Positions 41,750 through 51,171 of a stretch of DNA of 64,000 nt are shown here, piece after piece. The number at the start of each line of letters is the position of its first letter. Within the stretch, counting starts at the first letter, position 1. Both the position numbers and the translations under genes were made by a program. Below the pieces are notes generated by a model. It saw only the letters and a list, made by a program, of their open reading frames with translations, made no database searches and was not told the DNA's origin. The stretch comes from a bacterium 1XD21-70 (GTDB lineage: Bacteria; Bacillota; Clostridia; Lachnospirales; Lachnospiraceae). The DNA lies in the NCBI GenBank assembly GCA_003669055.1, contig RAYB01000026.1:1-64000 (forward strand). The letters run 5' to 3'.

Positions 41750-43692
41750 GGTTCAATCCCCTTTTCCATGTTTTCCAGATCCTCCATCCATACCCGGTAA
41801 GCGGCATCGCTCGGCATACGCAAGTCCCCCCTTGGCGAAACTGCCACAGACCCTACCTTCGGGCCGTCCGGAAGGCAGGAGCGTTTGAACTGCTGGGTAA
41901 AAAAACGGCGGTAAAATGCCTTCAGCCATTTCCTGATAGTTGTGCCGTCGTATTCCCCTTCAAAAGCCCGCAGCGCCATGCGGTAAATCTTGGAAGGCAT
42001 ATAGCCAAACCGCAGCATATGGTAAAGGAAAAAATCATGCAGTTCATAAGGGCCTACCAGATCCTCCGTTTTCTGGGAGATGGCACCGTCCTCCGGCGGC
42101 AGCAGTTCCGGGCTGACCGGGGTATCCAGCACGTCCAAAAGCACTGCCTGCAATTCTTCCTCCCCGCAGCTGTCCGCATAATAACGCACCAGATGGCGTA
42201 CCAGGGTCTTGGGCACCGAGGCGTTGACCCCGTACATTGACATGTGGTCGCCATTGTAAGTCGCCCATCCCAGCGCCAGTTCCGACATGTCACCCGTACC
42301 GACCACCAACCCGTTCACCTGGTTGGCAATATCCATCAATACCTGCGTCCTCTCCCTGGCCTGCCCGTTCTCATAGGTCACATCATGGTGCGACGGATCC
42401 TGCCCGATATCGGCAAAATGCTGGCTCACCGCTTTTTTGATATCCACTTCTTTTAAGGATGCCCCCAGTTTTCTGGCCATGCAGCACGCATTCTGGTAGG
42501 TACGGTCGGTGGTGCCAAAACATGGCATGGTAATGGCATGGATCTGTCCCCGGGGAAGCCCCAGCATGTCGAATGCACGCGCCGCCACTAAAAGCGCCAG
42601 CGTGGAATCCAGGCCGCCGGAGACCCCTAGCACCACGTGGCGGCATCCCGCATGCTGAAGCCTCTTTTTAAGCCCCATCGCCTGTATCGCAAAAATCTCC
42701 TCGCACCTTCGGCTCCTCTCTGAGATGTCCCCCGGCACAAACGGGCGGCTGTCAACCCGGCGCAGCAGTTTCTTTTGCTGCTGCCGCTCCATCTGCTTGG
42801 TATCCAGCGAAAACTCCACCGTCAGATATCCGTCCTGGCGCTGCCCGGGATGTGTATTCGTGCGGCGGCGCTCGCTTACCAGCCGCTCCAGGTCCAGGTC
42901 TGCATAGATGCTCTCCGGGGTAAAGCGTTGTGAAGCCGCCATCATGGTGCCGTTCTCTGCTATTATGTTGTGCCCGCCAAACACCAGGTCCTGCGTGGAT
43001 TCCCCCTCCCCCGCATTGGCGTACACATACCCGCACATCAGGCGTGCCGACTGGCCCAAGACCAAATCCCGGCGGTAGCTGTCCTTGCCCACCGTCTCGT
43101 CACTCGCGGAACAGTTGGCAACCAGCAGGGCGCCGGCCAGTACATGGCCGATGCTTGGCGGGCAGGGGACCCATACATCCTCGCAAATCTCCGCCGCCAC
43201 AATAAGCCCGGGAACCTCCCGGCATGCAAACAAAAGGCGGCTCCCCATTGGAACCTTCCCGCCCTGCCACTCTGTCATCACCGGTTCTTCCATCCCAGCC
43301 GTAAAATGCCTCTGCTCATAAAACTCCGAATAATTCGGCAGATGGCACTTCGGCACAATCCCCAAAAGCTTCCCCCCGGACAATACCGCTGCCACATTGT
43401 AAAGCTTGCCCCCATGTTCCCAGGGAAGCCCCACAAACACCAGCATATCCTTGTTTTTGCTGCACTCCACGATCTTTAAGAGTTCTTCCCTGGCACTTTG
43501 CAGCAAAGGCGCCTGCAAAAACAAATCGCCGCATGTATAAGCTGTCAGGCACAATTCCGGAAATACCATCAGCCCGGCTCCCGCTGCCGCACCCTCTTCC
43601 ATCCTCCTGCAAATCTGCTCCCTGTTAAAAGCCGGGTCTGCCACCCGGACCTCAGGCGTAGCTGCCGCTACCCGAAAAAATCCATCTTTCAT
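41746..43692 (-). CDS. nadE: glutamine-dependent NAD+ synthetase
   Basis: The 648-residue enzyme amidates nicotinic acid adenine dinucleotide to NAD. The N-terminal nitrilase-type glutaminase has Glu in MVFPELCLT, Lys in [11 protein letters not shown] and Cys in [11 protein letters not shown]; ammonia passes to the C-terminal synthetase, whose P loop is [14 protein letters not shown]. This long form (over 600 residues) is common in Clostridia. The ATG at 43692 follows ggagataggcat; the start at 43758 has no ribosome site. Confidence 0.95.
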   Translation of the reverse strand: MKDGFFRVAAATPEVRVADPAFNREQICRRMEEGAAAGAGLMVFPELCLTAYTCGDLFLQAPLLQSAREELLKIVECSKNKDMLVFVGLPWEHGGKLYNVAAVLSGGKLLGIVPKCHLPNYSEFYEQRHFTAGMEEPVMTEWQGGKVPMGSRLLFACREVPGLIVAAEICEDVWVPCPPSIGHVLAGALLVANCSASDETVGKDSYRRDLVLGQSARLMCGYVYANAGEGESTQDLVFGGHNIIAENGTMMAASQRFTPESIYADLDLERLVSERRRTNTHPGQRQDGYLTVEFSLDTKQMERQQQKKLLRRVDSRPFVPGDISERSRRCEEIFAIQAMGLKKRLQHAGCRHVVLGVSGGLDSTLALLVAARAFDMLGLPRGQIHAITMPCFGTTDRTYQNACCMARKLGASLKEVDIKKAVSQHFADIGQDPSHHDVTYENGQARERTQVLMDIANQVNGLVVGTGDMSELALGWATYNGDHMSMYGVNASVPKTLVRHLVRYYADSCGEEELQAVLLDVLDTPVSPELLPPEDGAISQKTEDLVGPYELHDFFLYHMLRFGYMPSKIYRMALRAFEGEYDGTTIRKWLKAFYRRFFTQQFKRSCLPDGPKVGSVAVSPRGDLRMPSDAAYRVWMEDLENMEKGIEP

Positions 43693-44031
43693 ATGCCTAT
43701 CTCCATTCCGCACCCCATCCGGCCAGCCTGGCCATCTTCCAACTGCCACTCTTTTCATGGCATAGCCGGGGATGCCGCCTCATGTGAACCTGTCAAACGC
43801 CCGTAACCGTAACAATTATACCTTTTTCTATCGCATTCGGCAATAGTGCCCATTTACTTTTGGCCGAATATTTTGTACAATAATAATAACGAATCATCTC
43901 TGCGGTGTTTCTGCAACAGCTTTTTTGAAACCCGAAACCCGTACCGGTGATCCGCAAACGGCAGGATGCCTCTTTTATGCCTGCCAACGGCTGCCACATG
44001 AACTTGCCTAATGGATAAGGAGAGTGGAAGT
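43693..44031. other. divergent intergenic region between nadE and the Rrf2 regulator
   Basis: The 339 bases hold no gene that I can support. A plus-strand promoter is likely at 43853-43881 (TTTACT, 17 bases, TACAAT), giving a leader of about 145 bases for the Rrf2 gene. A hairpin ggcagg...cctgcc (43960-43986) lies in that leader. A short acidic frame on the minus strand is unsupported. Confidence 0.5.
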
Positions 44032-44463
44032 ATGAAGATTTCTACCAAGGGGCGGTACGCCCTGCGCATGATGATTGAGTTTGGTTTGAACCTGGATCAA
44101 TGCACGAAGATCAGCCAGGTGGCTGCACGGCAGGGCATCTCGGACAAGTATCTGGAACAAATCGTAACCCTGCTGCATCGTGCCGGATACGTCCGCAGCA
44201 GCCGAGGCGCCCAGGGAGGCTATATGCTGACCCTGAGGCCGGAGGAATACACGGTAGGCATGATTCTCCGCCAGACCGAAGGCAGCCTCTCTCCGGTCGC
44301 CTGCCTGGATGGTGACACCAACCCATGTGAGCGTGCTTCCTACTGCGCGGCTCTGACCGTCTGGAAGCAGCTAAAAGGCGCCATCGACCAGGTCGTGGAC
44401 AACGTAACCCTGGCAGATCTGATTGAAGAACAGAAGAAACGACCTCATGACAACCTAATGTGA
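44032..44463 (+). CDS. Rrf2-family transcription regulator (IscR/CymR-like)
   Basis: The 143-residue winged-helix regulator begins MKISTKGRYALRMMIEFG and has the wing SSRGAQGGYMLTL. Three cysteines, C91, C99 and C105 (CLDGDTNPCERASYC), match in place the Fe-S ligands of IscR/NsrR, so it may carry a [2Fe-2S] cluster and sense iron-sulphur status or oxygen. The start follows aaggagagtggaagt. It lies 39 bases before tcdA; no isc or suf genes adjoin. Confidence 0.9.
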   Translation: MKISTKGRYALRMMIEFGLNLDQCTKISQVAARQGISDKYLEQIVTLLHRAGYVRSSRGAQGGYMLTLRPEEYTVGMILRQTEGSLSPVACLDGDTNPCERASYCAALTVWKQLKGAIDQVVDNVTLADLIEEQKKRPHDNLM

Positions 44464-44502
44464 ACATGACCGACAAAACGACCCAAGGAGCAGTGAATAT
44501 TC

Positions 44503-45216
44503 ATGAATGAATTTTCCAGAACAGAACGGTTAATCGGAACCAGCAGGCAGCAGCAACTGGCCGGCACCACCATCATCGTCTTCGGTGTGGGTGGTGTCGG
44601 CTCCCATTGTATAGAGGCATTGGCGCGGTGCGGAGTCGGACGCCTGGTACTGATCGACAATGACCGGGTTTCCCTTACGAACATCAACCGCCAAAGCATC
44701 GCCGCCCACAGCACCATCGGCCTTTTCAAGACCAGGGTCATGAAGGAGCGGATTCTGGATATCAATCCCGGCGCCCGTGTTGACACCTATGAGGCCTTTG
44801 TCCTGCCGGACAACCTCGATTCCCTGATGGAAACGGCCGGCCCTGCCGACTATATTATCGATGCCATCGATACGGTGGCCGCCAAACTGGCGATCGCCCG
44901 CTATGCCCACGGCCGGCAGATCCCCATGATCTCCTCCATGGGTACCGGCAATAAACTCCATGGGGAACTTTTCCAGATCGCGGACATTTCCCAGACCTCT
45001 GTCTGCCCTTTATGCCGCGTCATGCGGCGGGAACTAAAGAAAATGGGCATTAGCCGGCTGAAAGTCCTGTATTCTAAAGAAATGCCGCTCACCCCGGCTA
45101 TTCCCACACAAGAGCCCGGGCGCCGCCAGGTGCCGGGCAGCATCTCTTTTGTGCCTCCGGTTGCCGGTTTGCTGATCGCCGGCGAGGCGGTGCGGGAACT
45201 GCTGGGCATCACCTGA
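44503..45216 (+). CDS. tcdA: tRNA threonylcarbamoyladenosine dehydratase (TcdA, E1-like)
   Basis: The 237-residue ThiF/E1-like ATPase cyclises t6A37 in tRNA to ct6A. The nucleotide-binding loop is VFGVGGVGSHCIEALARCG; the adenylation region has DNDRVSLTNINRQSIA, and a DAIDTVAAKLAIARYA element is present. A CPLCRVMRRELKKMG segment matches TcdA relatives. The sequence lacks the sulphur carrier partner found with MoeB/ThiF, so the TcdA call is favoured. Confidence 0.88.
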   Translation: MNEFSRTERLIGTSRQQQLAGTTIIVFGVGGVGSHCIEALARCGVGRLVLIDNDRVSLTNINRQSIAAHSTIGLFKTRVMKERILDINPGARVDTYEAFVLPDNLDSLMETAGPADYIIDAIDTVAAKLAIARYAHGRQIPMISSMGTGNKLHGELFQIADISQTSVCPLCRVMRRELKKMGISRLKVLYSKEMPLTPAIPTQEPGRRQVPGSISFVPPVAGLLIAGEAVRELLGIT

Positions 45217-45288
45217 TGCTGCTGCCCGGATTTTGGGCAGCCATCACGAATAATCTGATACCACATACCAATACAAAGGGGGAAACGT

Positions 45289-46617
45289 ATGAAAACAACG
45301 AACAAATGGGCAAGTAAAATGGGCTTCATCCTAGCTACCGCCGGAGCCGCCATCGGGCTCGGCAACCTGTGGAAATTCCCGTACCTGATGGGGCGCAACG
45401 GCGGGTTCCCGTTCCTGGCCGCTTACCTCGTCTTTATCGGCCTTCTCGGCGTCCCGGTCATGATCACGGAGATGGCTCTTGGGCGCAAAACCGGCCACAA
45501 CCCGGTCCTGGCCTATGATACCGTGCACCCGCATGCGCGGATAGTCGGTTATCTCGGGGTGTTAGCCGCCTTTTTTATTTTATCCTACTATGCAGTGATC
45601 GGCGGCTGGATCATCAAATATTTTGTCAGCTACGCACTCACAGCCCAGGCGCCAAAAGATTTTTCTGCCTTTATCGGCCACCCGGCCGAACCGTTGGCCT
45701 GGTTTTTTCTTTTCATGCTGGGCACCTCGCTGATCTGCTATTTTGGTGTCAGCGGTATTGAAAAAGCAAGCAAATTCATGATGCCTGCCCTTTTTGTCAT
45801 TTTGCTCATCATCATCGTACGCGGGCTTACCCTGCCGGGAGCTGCCGCCGGGCTGTCTTTTATCTTCACTCCGAAGCTTAGCGATTTCAGCCTGAACTCC
45901 GTCAGCGCCGCCTTGGGGCAGGTTTTCTATTCCTTAAGCCTCTGCATGGGCATCACCATCACCTACGGCAGTTATCTGCACAAGGACGTGAGCATTCCCA
46001 AGGGGTGCATCCAAATCGCTGCCCTCGACACCTGCATGGCATTGCTGGCCGGCATAGCCATCTTCCCTGCCGTGTTCGCCTGCGGCTTAGAACCGGCCTC
46101 CGGCCCCGGGCTGATCTTTGTCACCCTCCCCGAGGTGTTCGGCACCATGGCCGGCGGGGCTTTTTTTGCCGCCCTGTTCTTCCTTCTTGTCTTCTTCGCG
46201 GCAGTAACCAGCGCGGTGGCACTTTTGGAAGTCTCGGTCTCCTTCGTGATGGGCAACTGGCATTGGAGCCGCAGAAAGGCAGTGTTTTTGCTGTCCCTGG
46301 CCATTTTCCTTCTTGGCATCCCCAGTTCCCTCTCGTTTGGGCCTCTGGCAGATGTATCGGTCATCAACTACAATATCTTTGATTTTGTGTGTATGCTGAC
46401 CGACAATATTTTCCTGCCCTTCGGCGGTATCTTTATGTGCTACTATATTGGCTGGAAATGGAAGCCCGCCCTGCTGATCGATGAGATCTGCCTAAACGGG
46501 GTACCCTTCCCTTTTGCCAAGCCATGGCTCTTTTTGATCCGGTTTGTGACCCCCATCATGGTCATTATCGTGTCGCTTACAGGATTTTACAGTATCTACC
46601 AGACAGTGTCCCGGTAG
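45289..46617 (+). CDS. SNF-family sodium-dependent transporter
   Basis: The 442-residue transporter belongs to the neurotransmitter:sodium symporter family (LeuT fold, bacterial 11-segment type), which imports amino acids or related compounds with Na+. The N-terminal Na-binding region GFILATAGAAIGLGNLWKFP and the following GRNGGFPFLAAYL are diagnostic. It has a ribosome site aaaggggg and its own start after a small hairpin (ctgccc/gggcag, 45223-45241). The substrate is unknown. Confidence 0.92.
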   Translation: MKTTNKWASKMGFILATAGAAIGLGNLWKFPYLMGRNGGFPFLAAYLVFIGLLGVPVMITEMALGRKTGHNPVLAYDTVHPHARIVGYLGVLAAFFILSYYAVIGGWIIKYFVSYALTAQAPKDFSAFIGHPAEPLAWFFLFMLGTSLICYFGVSGIEKASKFMMPALFVILLIIIVRGLTLPGAAAGLSFIFTPKLSDFSLNSVSAALGQVFYSLSLCMGITITYGSYLHKDVSIPKGCIQIAALDTCMALLAGIAIFPAVFACGLEPASGPGLIFVTLPEVFGTMAGGAFFAALFFLLVFFAAVTSAVALLEVSVSFVMGNWHWSRRKAVFLLSLAIFLLGIPSSLSFGPLADVSVINYNIFDFVCMLTDNIFLPFGGIFMCYYIGWKWKPALLIDEICLNGVPFPFAKPWLFLIRFVTPIMVIIVSLTGFYSIYQTVSR

Positions 46618-46678
46618 CTGCAGGTATGCCTTAAAAGGGCAGGCTATGTACCGGAAGCAAGGTGCTTCCGGTGATGCC

Positions 46679-46993
46679 TTACCGTTCCGTGAAGGTAGCG
46701 CACTGTGTATGCTCTGCCTTGCTGGCACCGTCCCCGCATACATTGATGTGCTCTGCCTGGCAGTGGCGCCCTTCATTGTAAATGCAGTTTACCGCCTCAC
46801 AGTCAACCTCCAGGCGGCTTTCCGGTGTCTTAAACACATTCTTGAATGCGCCCTCCTTATTCTCGTCAAAGCTTCCGCAGCAGGTCTCGCAGCGTTCCTT
46901 CGCCCCGTGGCCGTCCACAATGATCGCCTGCTTACAGCAGCAGTTATCCGCATTGTGCAGACAGTTGGTAACCGAACAATCCAATTTTGTCAT
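46679..46993 (-). CDS. DUF1540 protein with two Cys-rich repeats
   Basis: The 104-residue protein is made of two copies of the DUF1540 unit: residues 4-45 (LDCSVTNCLHNADNCCCKQA...CETCCGSF) and about 62-100 (VDCEAVNCIYNEGRHCQAEH...TQCATF). Each has a CxxxxC...C...C pattern likely to bind zinc or another metal. DUF1540 proteins are abundant in spore-forming Clostridia; function unknown. The ATG at 46993 follows aaggaggtatgcattta. Confidence 0.88.
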   Translation of the reverse strand: MTKLDCSVTNCLHNADNCCCKQAIIVDGHGAKERCETCCGSFDENKEGAFKNVFKTPESRLEVDCEAVNCIYNEGRHCQAEHINVCGDGASKAEHTQCATFTER

Positions 46994-47119
46994 AATAAAT
47001 GCATACCTCCTTGATAGACTGGTGTTTTGGCACCCTGTGCCAGAACGGTCGATATCGTCAAATACCAAGGTTAGTATGCACCTATCATGAAAATTTATTT
47101 ATGGCTTTTTTGCCTGATT

Positions 47120-49054
47120 TTATTTTTCTTTTTTGGTTTCTACCGGACGGATCTCTTTTTGGGCAATCTCGTGTTTCACCGCCGCAATAAAGTCTTCTAA
47201 GGATTTCTGCCCTTCATCCCCCAGGAAACGGCTGCGGACTGCCACCACGCCCTCCTCTGCCTCCTTCTGGCCGACTACCAGCATATAAGGAACCTTCTGC
47301 ATCTGTGCCTCGCGGATCTTATATCCGATCTTTTCCGAGCGCACATCCAACTCTACCCGGATTCCGGCCTTATCCAGTTTTTCTGTCACTTCACGGGCAT
47401 ATTCCATGAACTTGTCTGAGATCGGCAGGACTTTTACCTGCACCGGCGCCAGCCAGGTCGGGAATGCCCCTGCAAAATGCTCAATCAGGATCCCGATGAA
47501 ACGCTCAATCGAGCCGAATGCCACCCGGTGGATCATGATCGGGCGGTGCTTTTCGCCGTCTGCCCCGATATATTCCAGTTCAAACCGCTGCGGCATCTGG
47601 AAATCCAGCTGGATCGTACCGCACTGCCAGGTCCTGCCGATCGCGTCCACCAGATGGAAATCAATCTTCGGGCCGTAAAATGCACCGTCCCCCTCATTGA
47701 CCACATAGTCTAAACCCAATTCACCCAGCGCTGCCCGCAGCCCCTCTGTCGCCATCTCCCAGTCCTCGTCACTGCCCATGCTGTCCTCCGGGCGGGTCGA
47801 GAGTTCCACATGGTACTGGAAGCCAAACAGCTTATAAACCGAATCGATGAGCCTGGCAACCCCCATGATCTCTTCCTTGATCTGCTCCGGCATCATAAAG
47901 ATATGGGCATCGTCCTGGGTAAAGCAGCGCACCCGCATCAGGCCGTGCAGCTGACCGGATTTCTCATGGCGGTGCACCAGCCCCAGTTCACCTACCCGCA
48001 GCGGCAGGTCACGGTAAGAACGCGGCTCCGAGGCGTAAACCAGCATCCCGCCGGGGCAGTTCATGGGTTTAACCGCATAATCCTGTTCATCGATCACCGT
48101 GGTGTACATATTGTTCTTATAATGGTCCCAATGGCCGGAATTCTCCCACAGCGCACGGTTTAAGATAATCGGTGTTGCAATCTCCACATACCCTGCCTTC
48201 TTGTGGATCTCCCGCCAATACTCCAAAAGCGTGTTCTTTAGCACCATGCCCTTGGGCAGGAAGAAAGGAAAGCCCGGCCCGGCCTCGTGCATCATAAAAA
48301 GCCCAAGTTCCCGGCCTAACTTCCGGTGGTCACGCTTTTTGGCTTCCTCTACCATCGTGATGTAAGCCTCCAGCTCCTCTTTTTTGGAAAACGCCGTGGC
48401 ATAGAGACGCGTCAGCATCTTGTTGTGCTCATCCCCCCGCCAATAGGCACCGGCGATGCTGGTCAGCTTATAGGCCTTCCCCACATCCTTTGTGCTCATC
48501 AGGTGCGGACCGGCACACAGATCCGTGAACTCCCCTTGTTTGTAGAAGCTGATCTCCTCTCCCTCCGGCAGATCCTCTATCAGTTCTACCTTATACGGCT
48601 CCCCCTTCTCCTTCATAAAGGCAATGGCCTCTTCGCGCGGAAGCGTAAACCGTTCAATCGGCAGAGCCTCTTTGACGATCTTCTTCATCTCCGCCTCGAT
48701 CTTTTCCATGTCCTCCGCCACAATCGGCTCCTCAAAATCAATATCATAATAAAAACCGTCAGCAATCGAGGGGCCGATCGCCAGCTTTGCCCCCGGATAC
48801 AGGCGTTTCACTGCCTGTGCCATCACATGGCTGGCCGAATGGCGCAGTGCCGCCAGCCCCTTCTCGTCCTTCGCAGTCAGGATATTAAGGGTGCAGTCCC
48901 CATCCAGGACTGTCCTCAGATCCACGGTTTCCCCATTGGCCTCGCCGGCACAGGCCATCCTTCCCAGCCCCTCGCTTAAGTCTTTTGCCACATCCAATAC
49001 CGACATTGGATGTGCATACTCTTTCACACTTCCGTCTTTTAACGTAATCTTCAT
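47120..49054 (-). CDS. thrS: threonyl-tRNA synthetase
   Basis: The 644-residue class II enzyme has the N-terminal TGS domain (MKITLKDGSVKEYAHPMSVL), the editing domain with HSASHVMAQAV and a Cys/His site (YWRGDEHNKM), the catalytic core (motif 2 region RCFTQDDAHIFM, motif 3 GSIERFIGILIEH) and the anticodon-binding domain at the end. The ATG at 49054 follows aaagaaaggaagataggc. The T-box leader upstream controls it by uncharged tRNA-Thr. Confidence 0.97.
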   Translation of the reverse strand: MKITLKDGSVKEYAHPMSVLDVAKDLSEGLGRMACAGEANGETVDLRTVLDGDCTLNILTAKDEKGLAALRHSASHVMAQAVKRLYPGAKLAIGPSIADGFYYDIDFEEPIVAEDMEKIEAEMKKIVKEALPIERFTLPREEAIAFMKEKGEPYKVELIEDLPEGEEISFYKQGEFTDLCAGPHLMSTKDVGKAYKLTSIAGAYWRGDEHNKMLTRLYATAFSKKEELEAYITMVEEAKKRDHRKLGRELGLFMMHEAGPGFPFFLPKGMVLKNTLLEYWREIHKKAGYVEIATPIILNRALWENSGHWDHYKNNMYTTVIDEQDYAVKPMNCPGGMLVYASEPRSYRDLPLRVGELGLVHRHEKSGQLHGLMRVRCFTQDDAHIFMMPEQIKEEIMGVARLIDSVYKLFGFQYHVELSTRPEDSMGSDEDWEMATEGLRAALGELGLDYVVNEGDGAFYGPKIDFHLVDAIGRTWQCGTIQLDFQMPQRFELEYIGADGEKHRPIMIHRVAFGSIERFIGILIEHFAGAFPTWLAPVQVKVLPISDKFMEYAREVTEKLDKAGIRVELDVRSEKIGYKIREAQMQKVPYMLVVGQKEAEEGVVAVRSRFLGDEGQKSLEDFIAAVKHEIAQKEIRPVETKKEK

Positions 49055-49139
49055 GCCTATCTTCCTTTCTTTAGCTTTCGGCCATAAATCCCTTGGCTCC
49101 CTCAAGCATTTTTTTCACAGGATCGATCTCCCTATGAAA

Positions 49140-49446
49140 CAAAAAACGTCCCCTGCCCGGAGCGCACTGCTCCTGACAGGGGACGATCACGTTTCACGAT
49201 CGCGGTTCCACCCCGCTTGCTGCCTGCATCGCCATGTACTTTTTTCCCATCCGCCTGACGGCATTTCGGCAGCCACCTCATTTTGACGATAACGGGGTCA
49301 CCGGATCCGATTAAGGACCGCTCCGAGCTGGTCTTCCCCGATCTCTTCCGCAAAATGCTCCCACCTTGTGCATCTCTCTCTGGGCGGCATCCATCAGGTA
49401 CTGGTCTCATCCACACATTCATCTGTTTAGTTTTCTCAGTATCTGA
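49140..49446 (-). ncRNA. T-box riboswitch, threonine specificity (thrS leader)
   Basis: On the minus strand the T-box sequence ggggtggaaccgcg (49201-49214) is followed by a strong terminator, cgtcccctg.../caggggacg with TTTTTT (49141-49184). In stem I the specifier is ACC at 49330-49332 (context aagACCagc), a Thr codon followed by A. All parts are intact, and uncharged tRNA-Thr should stabilise the antiterminator. Confidence 0.92.
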
Positions 49447-49450
49447 ACTG

Positions 49451-49478
49451 ATTATAACACGGTGCATCGATTTGTCAA
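49451..49478 (-). promoter_or_regulatory. promoter of the Thr T-box/thrS transcript
   Basis: TTGACA (49473-49478), 16-base spacer, TATAAT (49451-49456) on the minus strand. It lies between the end of the GH-like gene (stop at 49520) and the T-box. Confidence 0.8.
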
Positions 49479-49519
49479 GACGGAATCTTCCTGGCAAGGC
49501 AATGAAAAGCGCTGTGCCC

Positions 49520-51148
49520 TCACTGCCCCAGCAACCGGTTCAATTCCCGCACCCCTTCCAGGCAGGGCAATTCGTTCCTGTCCATATCATAAAGCTGTCC
49601 GTCCTGCACAAAATTGTAGACACAGATATCATCCAGCCAGACATCCCCCACGGCACGGAACCGGATTTCATCATATTCGCATTTCCCAAAATTCAAATCA
49701 AACAGCCCCTCCCCGTCCACGGCAACCGTCTCCGTCCGGGATCCCAGCGTCACAAACAGGCTGGCCGGGCTGCTGCTGCCTGCCGTAAAGCGCACACGGT
49801 TGTCCTGTGAGCCGTTTAGTGAAACACGGTTTCCTATCTTCTGGGAAATGATCCCGCCGTTTTCCAATTTCATCCGGCGGCTGCCGGCCAGATCGCCCGC
49901 CTTGCCCCGGCTGACCTCCCAGCCCTTATCCCCCAGGGCAAACTGCCCGTTGTAGACAAAATTATTGGCATAGTTGCGGTAACTCCAAACCGCATAGCCA
50001 TTGGTATCCCTGCGCAAAAGATGTGCAAGCCCCGTCAAATACGCGTTTCGTTCTTCCTCTATAAGGCGGGCGTTCTTCTCAAATCCCGGGGTTATGTCCA
50101 TATAAAGAAGCTGGTCAATATAGATTGGCTTCCCGCCGTTATATGCCTTGACTAAATTCAGCTGCTCCTCCATGGTCGAAATCGCCTCCGGCGCCGTAAG
50201 CAGGCGGTTATGTTCCTGCCCCATGGACACACTGTACATCAGCGCCGTGTAAGGCGCATCCCGGCAGGGAAATGTCCCGAAATGGTTAGCCCCTACCATA
50301 CTGCCGTCTAAGCCCCTCACCGGATCCACGTCTAAGCGCACCTCCATCGAAAGATCCGGAAAAACCTGCTGTGCCTCTGCCAGTAATTCCAGCAGGAAAT
50401 AGTCATAGAATTCAAAAAAAAGCTGATACGCCGGGCTGCTGCGCTGGGGGATCCCCACGGATCCGTAGCCGGCAAGCTTGACCTGCGGCTCATAATAACG
50501 CTTTAGTTCCTCCAGGGTGTAACGTTCCTCCAGATAATCCTGGAACCCGATCCGCTTGGCCTCGGCAATCCCCTCTTTCCTGGCCAGGAAAAGCCCGGGG
50601 GCATCCTCCATATAATTCCAAAAATCCTCCCAGGTAATAAAACCGCCGTAAAAATTGTCGTAGGCCGACACCGCCTGATACACCGTCTCCACATAGCCCA
50701 GCCATGCAGACCTCAGTTTCTCATCCCCTAGCAGCTGCCTAAACCGGAGGGTCGGCTGCTCGTTCCCACAATAATCCCAGGTATAGCTGACCCTGAGAAC
50801 CACCCACAGCCCTTGTTGTTGTGCCGCCCGCATAATACGGTCCAATTTGTCAAAGGCATAGCTGTTATAACGAACCGGATCCGCATCCGGCTGGAACTCC
50901 CGCCACGGGATGGCCAAAATAATGCTGTTGAAACCATCGGCAGTAATCTGTGCCAATTCCTCCTCCATGTGATCGCTTTCCGCATTCCAGAAATTGATCA
51001 CCCAGGCATCCGATACATAAGTCACGGATTTCAGCTGTTCCGGTGCCGCCTTTGGCGCACTGCCCCAGGCCGGAAGCACCTGTGCCGCCAACATGCTTAT
51101 AGCTATAAACAGGCATGCCTTTTTTTTATGGTTTCGTTTCCCCATCAT
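49520..51148 (-). CDS. secreted TIM-barrel protein, glycoside-hydrolase-like
   Basis: The 542-residue product has a signal peptide (ACLFIAISMLAAQVLPAWGS), then a probable (beta/alpha)8 barrel: IILAIPWREFQP, GLWVVLRVSYTWDY, YGGFITWEDFWNYM (a good acid/base Glu pair), and YIDQLLYMDITPGF. The last 150 residues look like a beta-sandwich carbohydrate-binding domain (NFVYNGQFALGDKGWEVSRG...VWLDDICVYNF). It resembles cellulase/GH5- or GH42-like barrels, but no family can be fixed. It follows the TRAP permease by 23 bases on the same strand, so it may be in the transporter operon, perhaps releasing its substrate. Confidence 0.6.
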   Translation of the reverse strand: MMGKRNHKKKACLFIAISMLAAQVLPAWGSAPKAAPEQLKSVTYVSDAWVINFWNAESDHMEEELAQITADGFNSIILAIPWREFQPDADPVRYNSYAFDKLDRIMRAAQQQGLWVVLRVSYTWDYCGNEQPTLRFRQLLGDEKLRSAWLGYVETVYQAVSAYDNFYGGFITWEDFWNYMEDAPGLFLARKEGIAEAKRIGFQDYLEERYTLEELKRYYEPQVKLAGYGSVGIPQRSSPAYQLFFEFYDYFLLELLAEAQQVFPDLSMEVRLDVDPVRGLDGSMVGANHFGTFPCRDAPYTALMYSVSMGQEHNRLLTAPEAISTMEEQLNLVKAYNGGKPIYIDQLLYMDITPGFEKNARLIEEERNAYLTGLAHLLRRDTNGYAVWSYRNYANNFVYNGQFALGDKGWEVSRGKAGDLAGSRRMKLENGGIISQKIGNRVSLNGSQDNRVRFTAGSSSPASLFVTLGSRTETVAVDGEGLFDLNFGKCEYDEIRFRAVGDVWLDDICVYNFVQDGQLYDMDRNELPCLEGVRELNRLLGQ

Positions 51149-51171
51149 CCTTCGCTTTTATACCCTTCCTT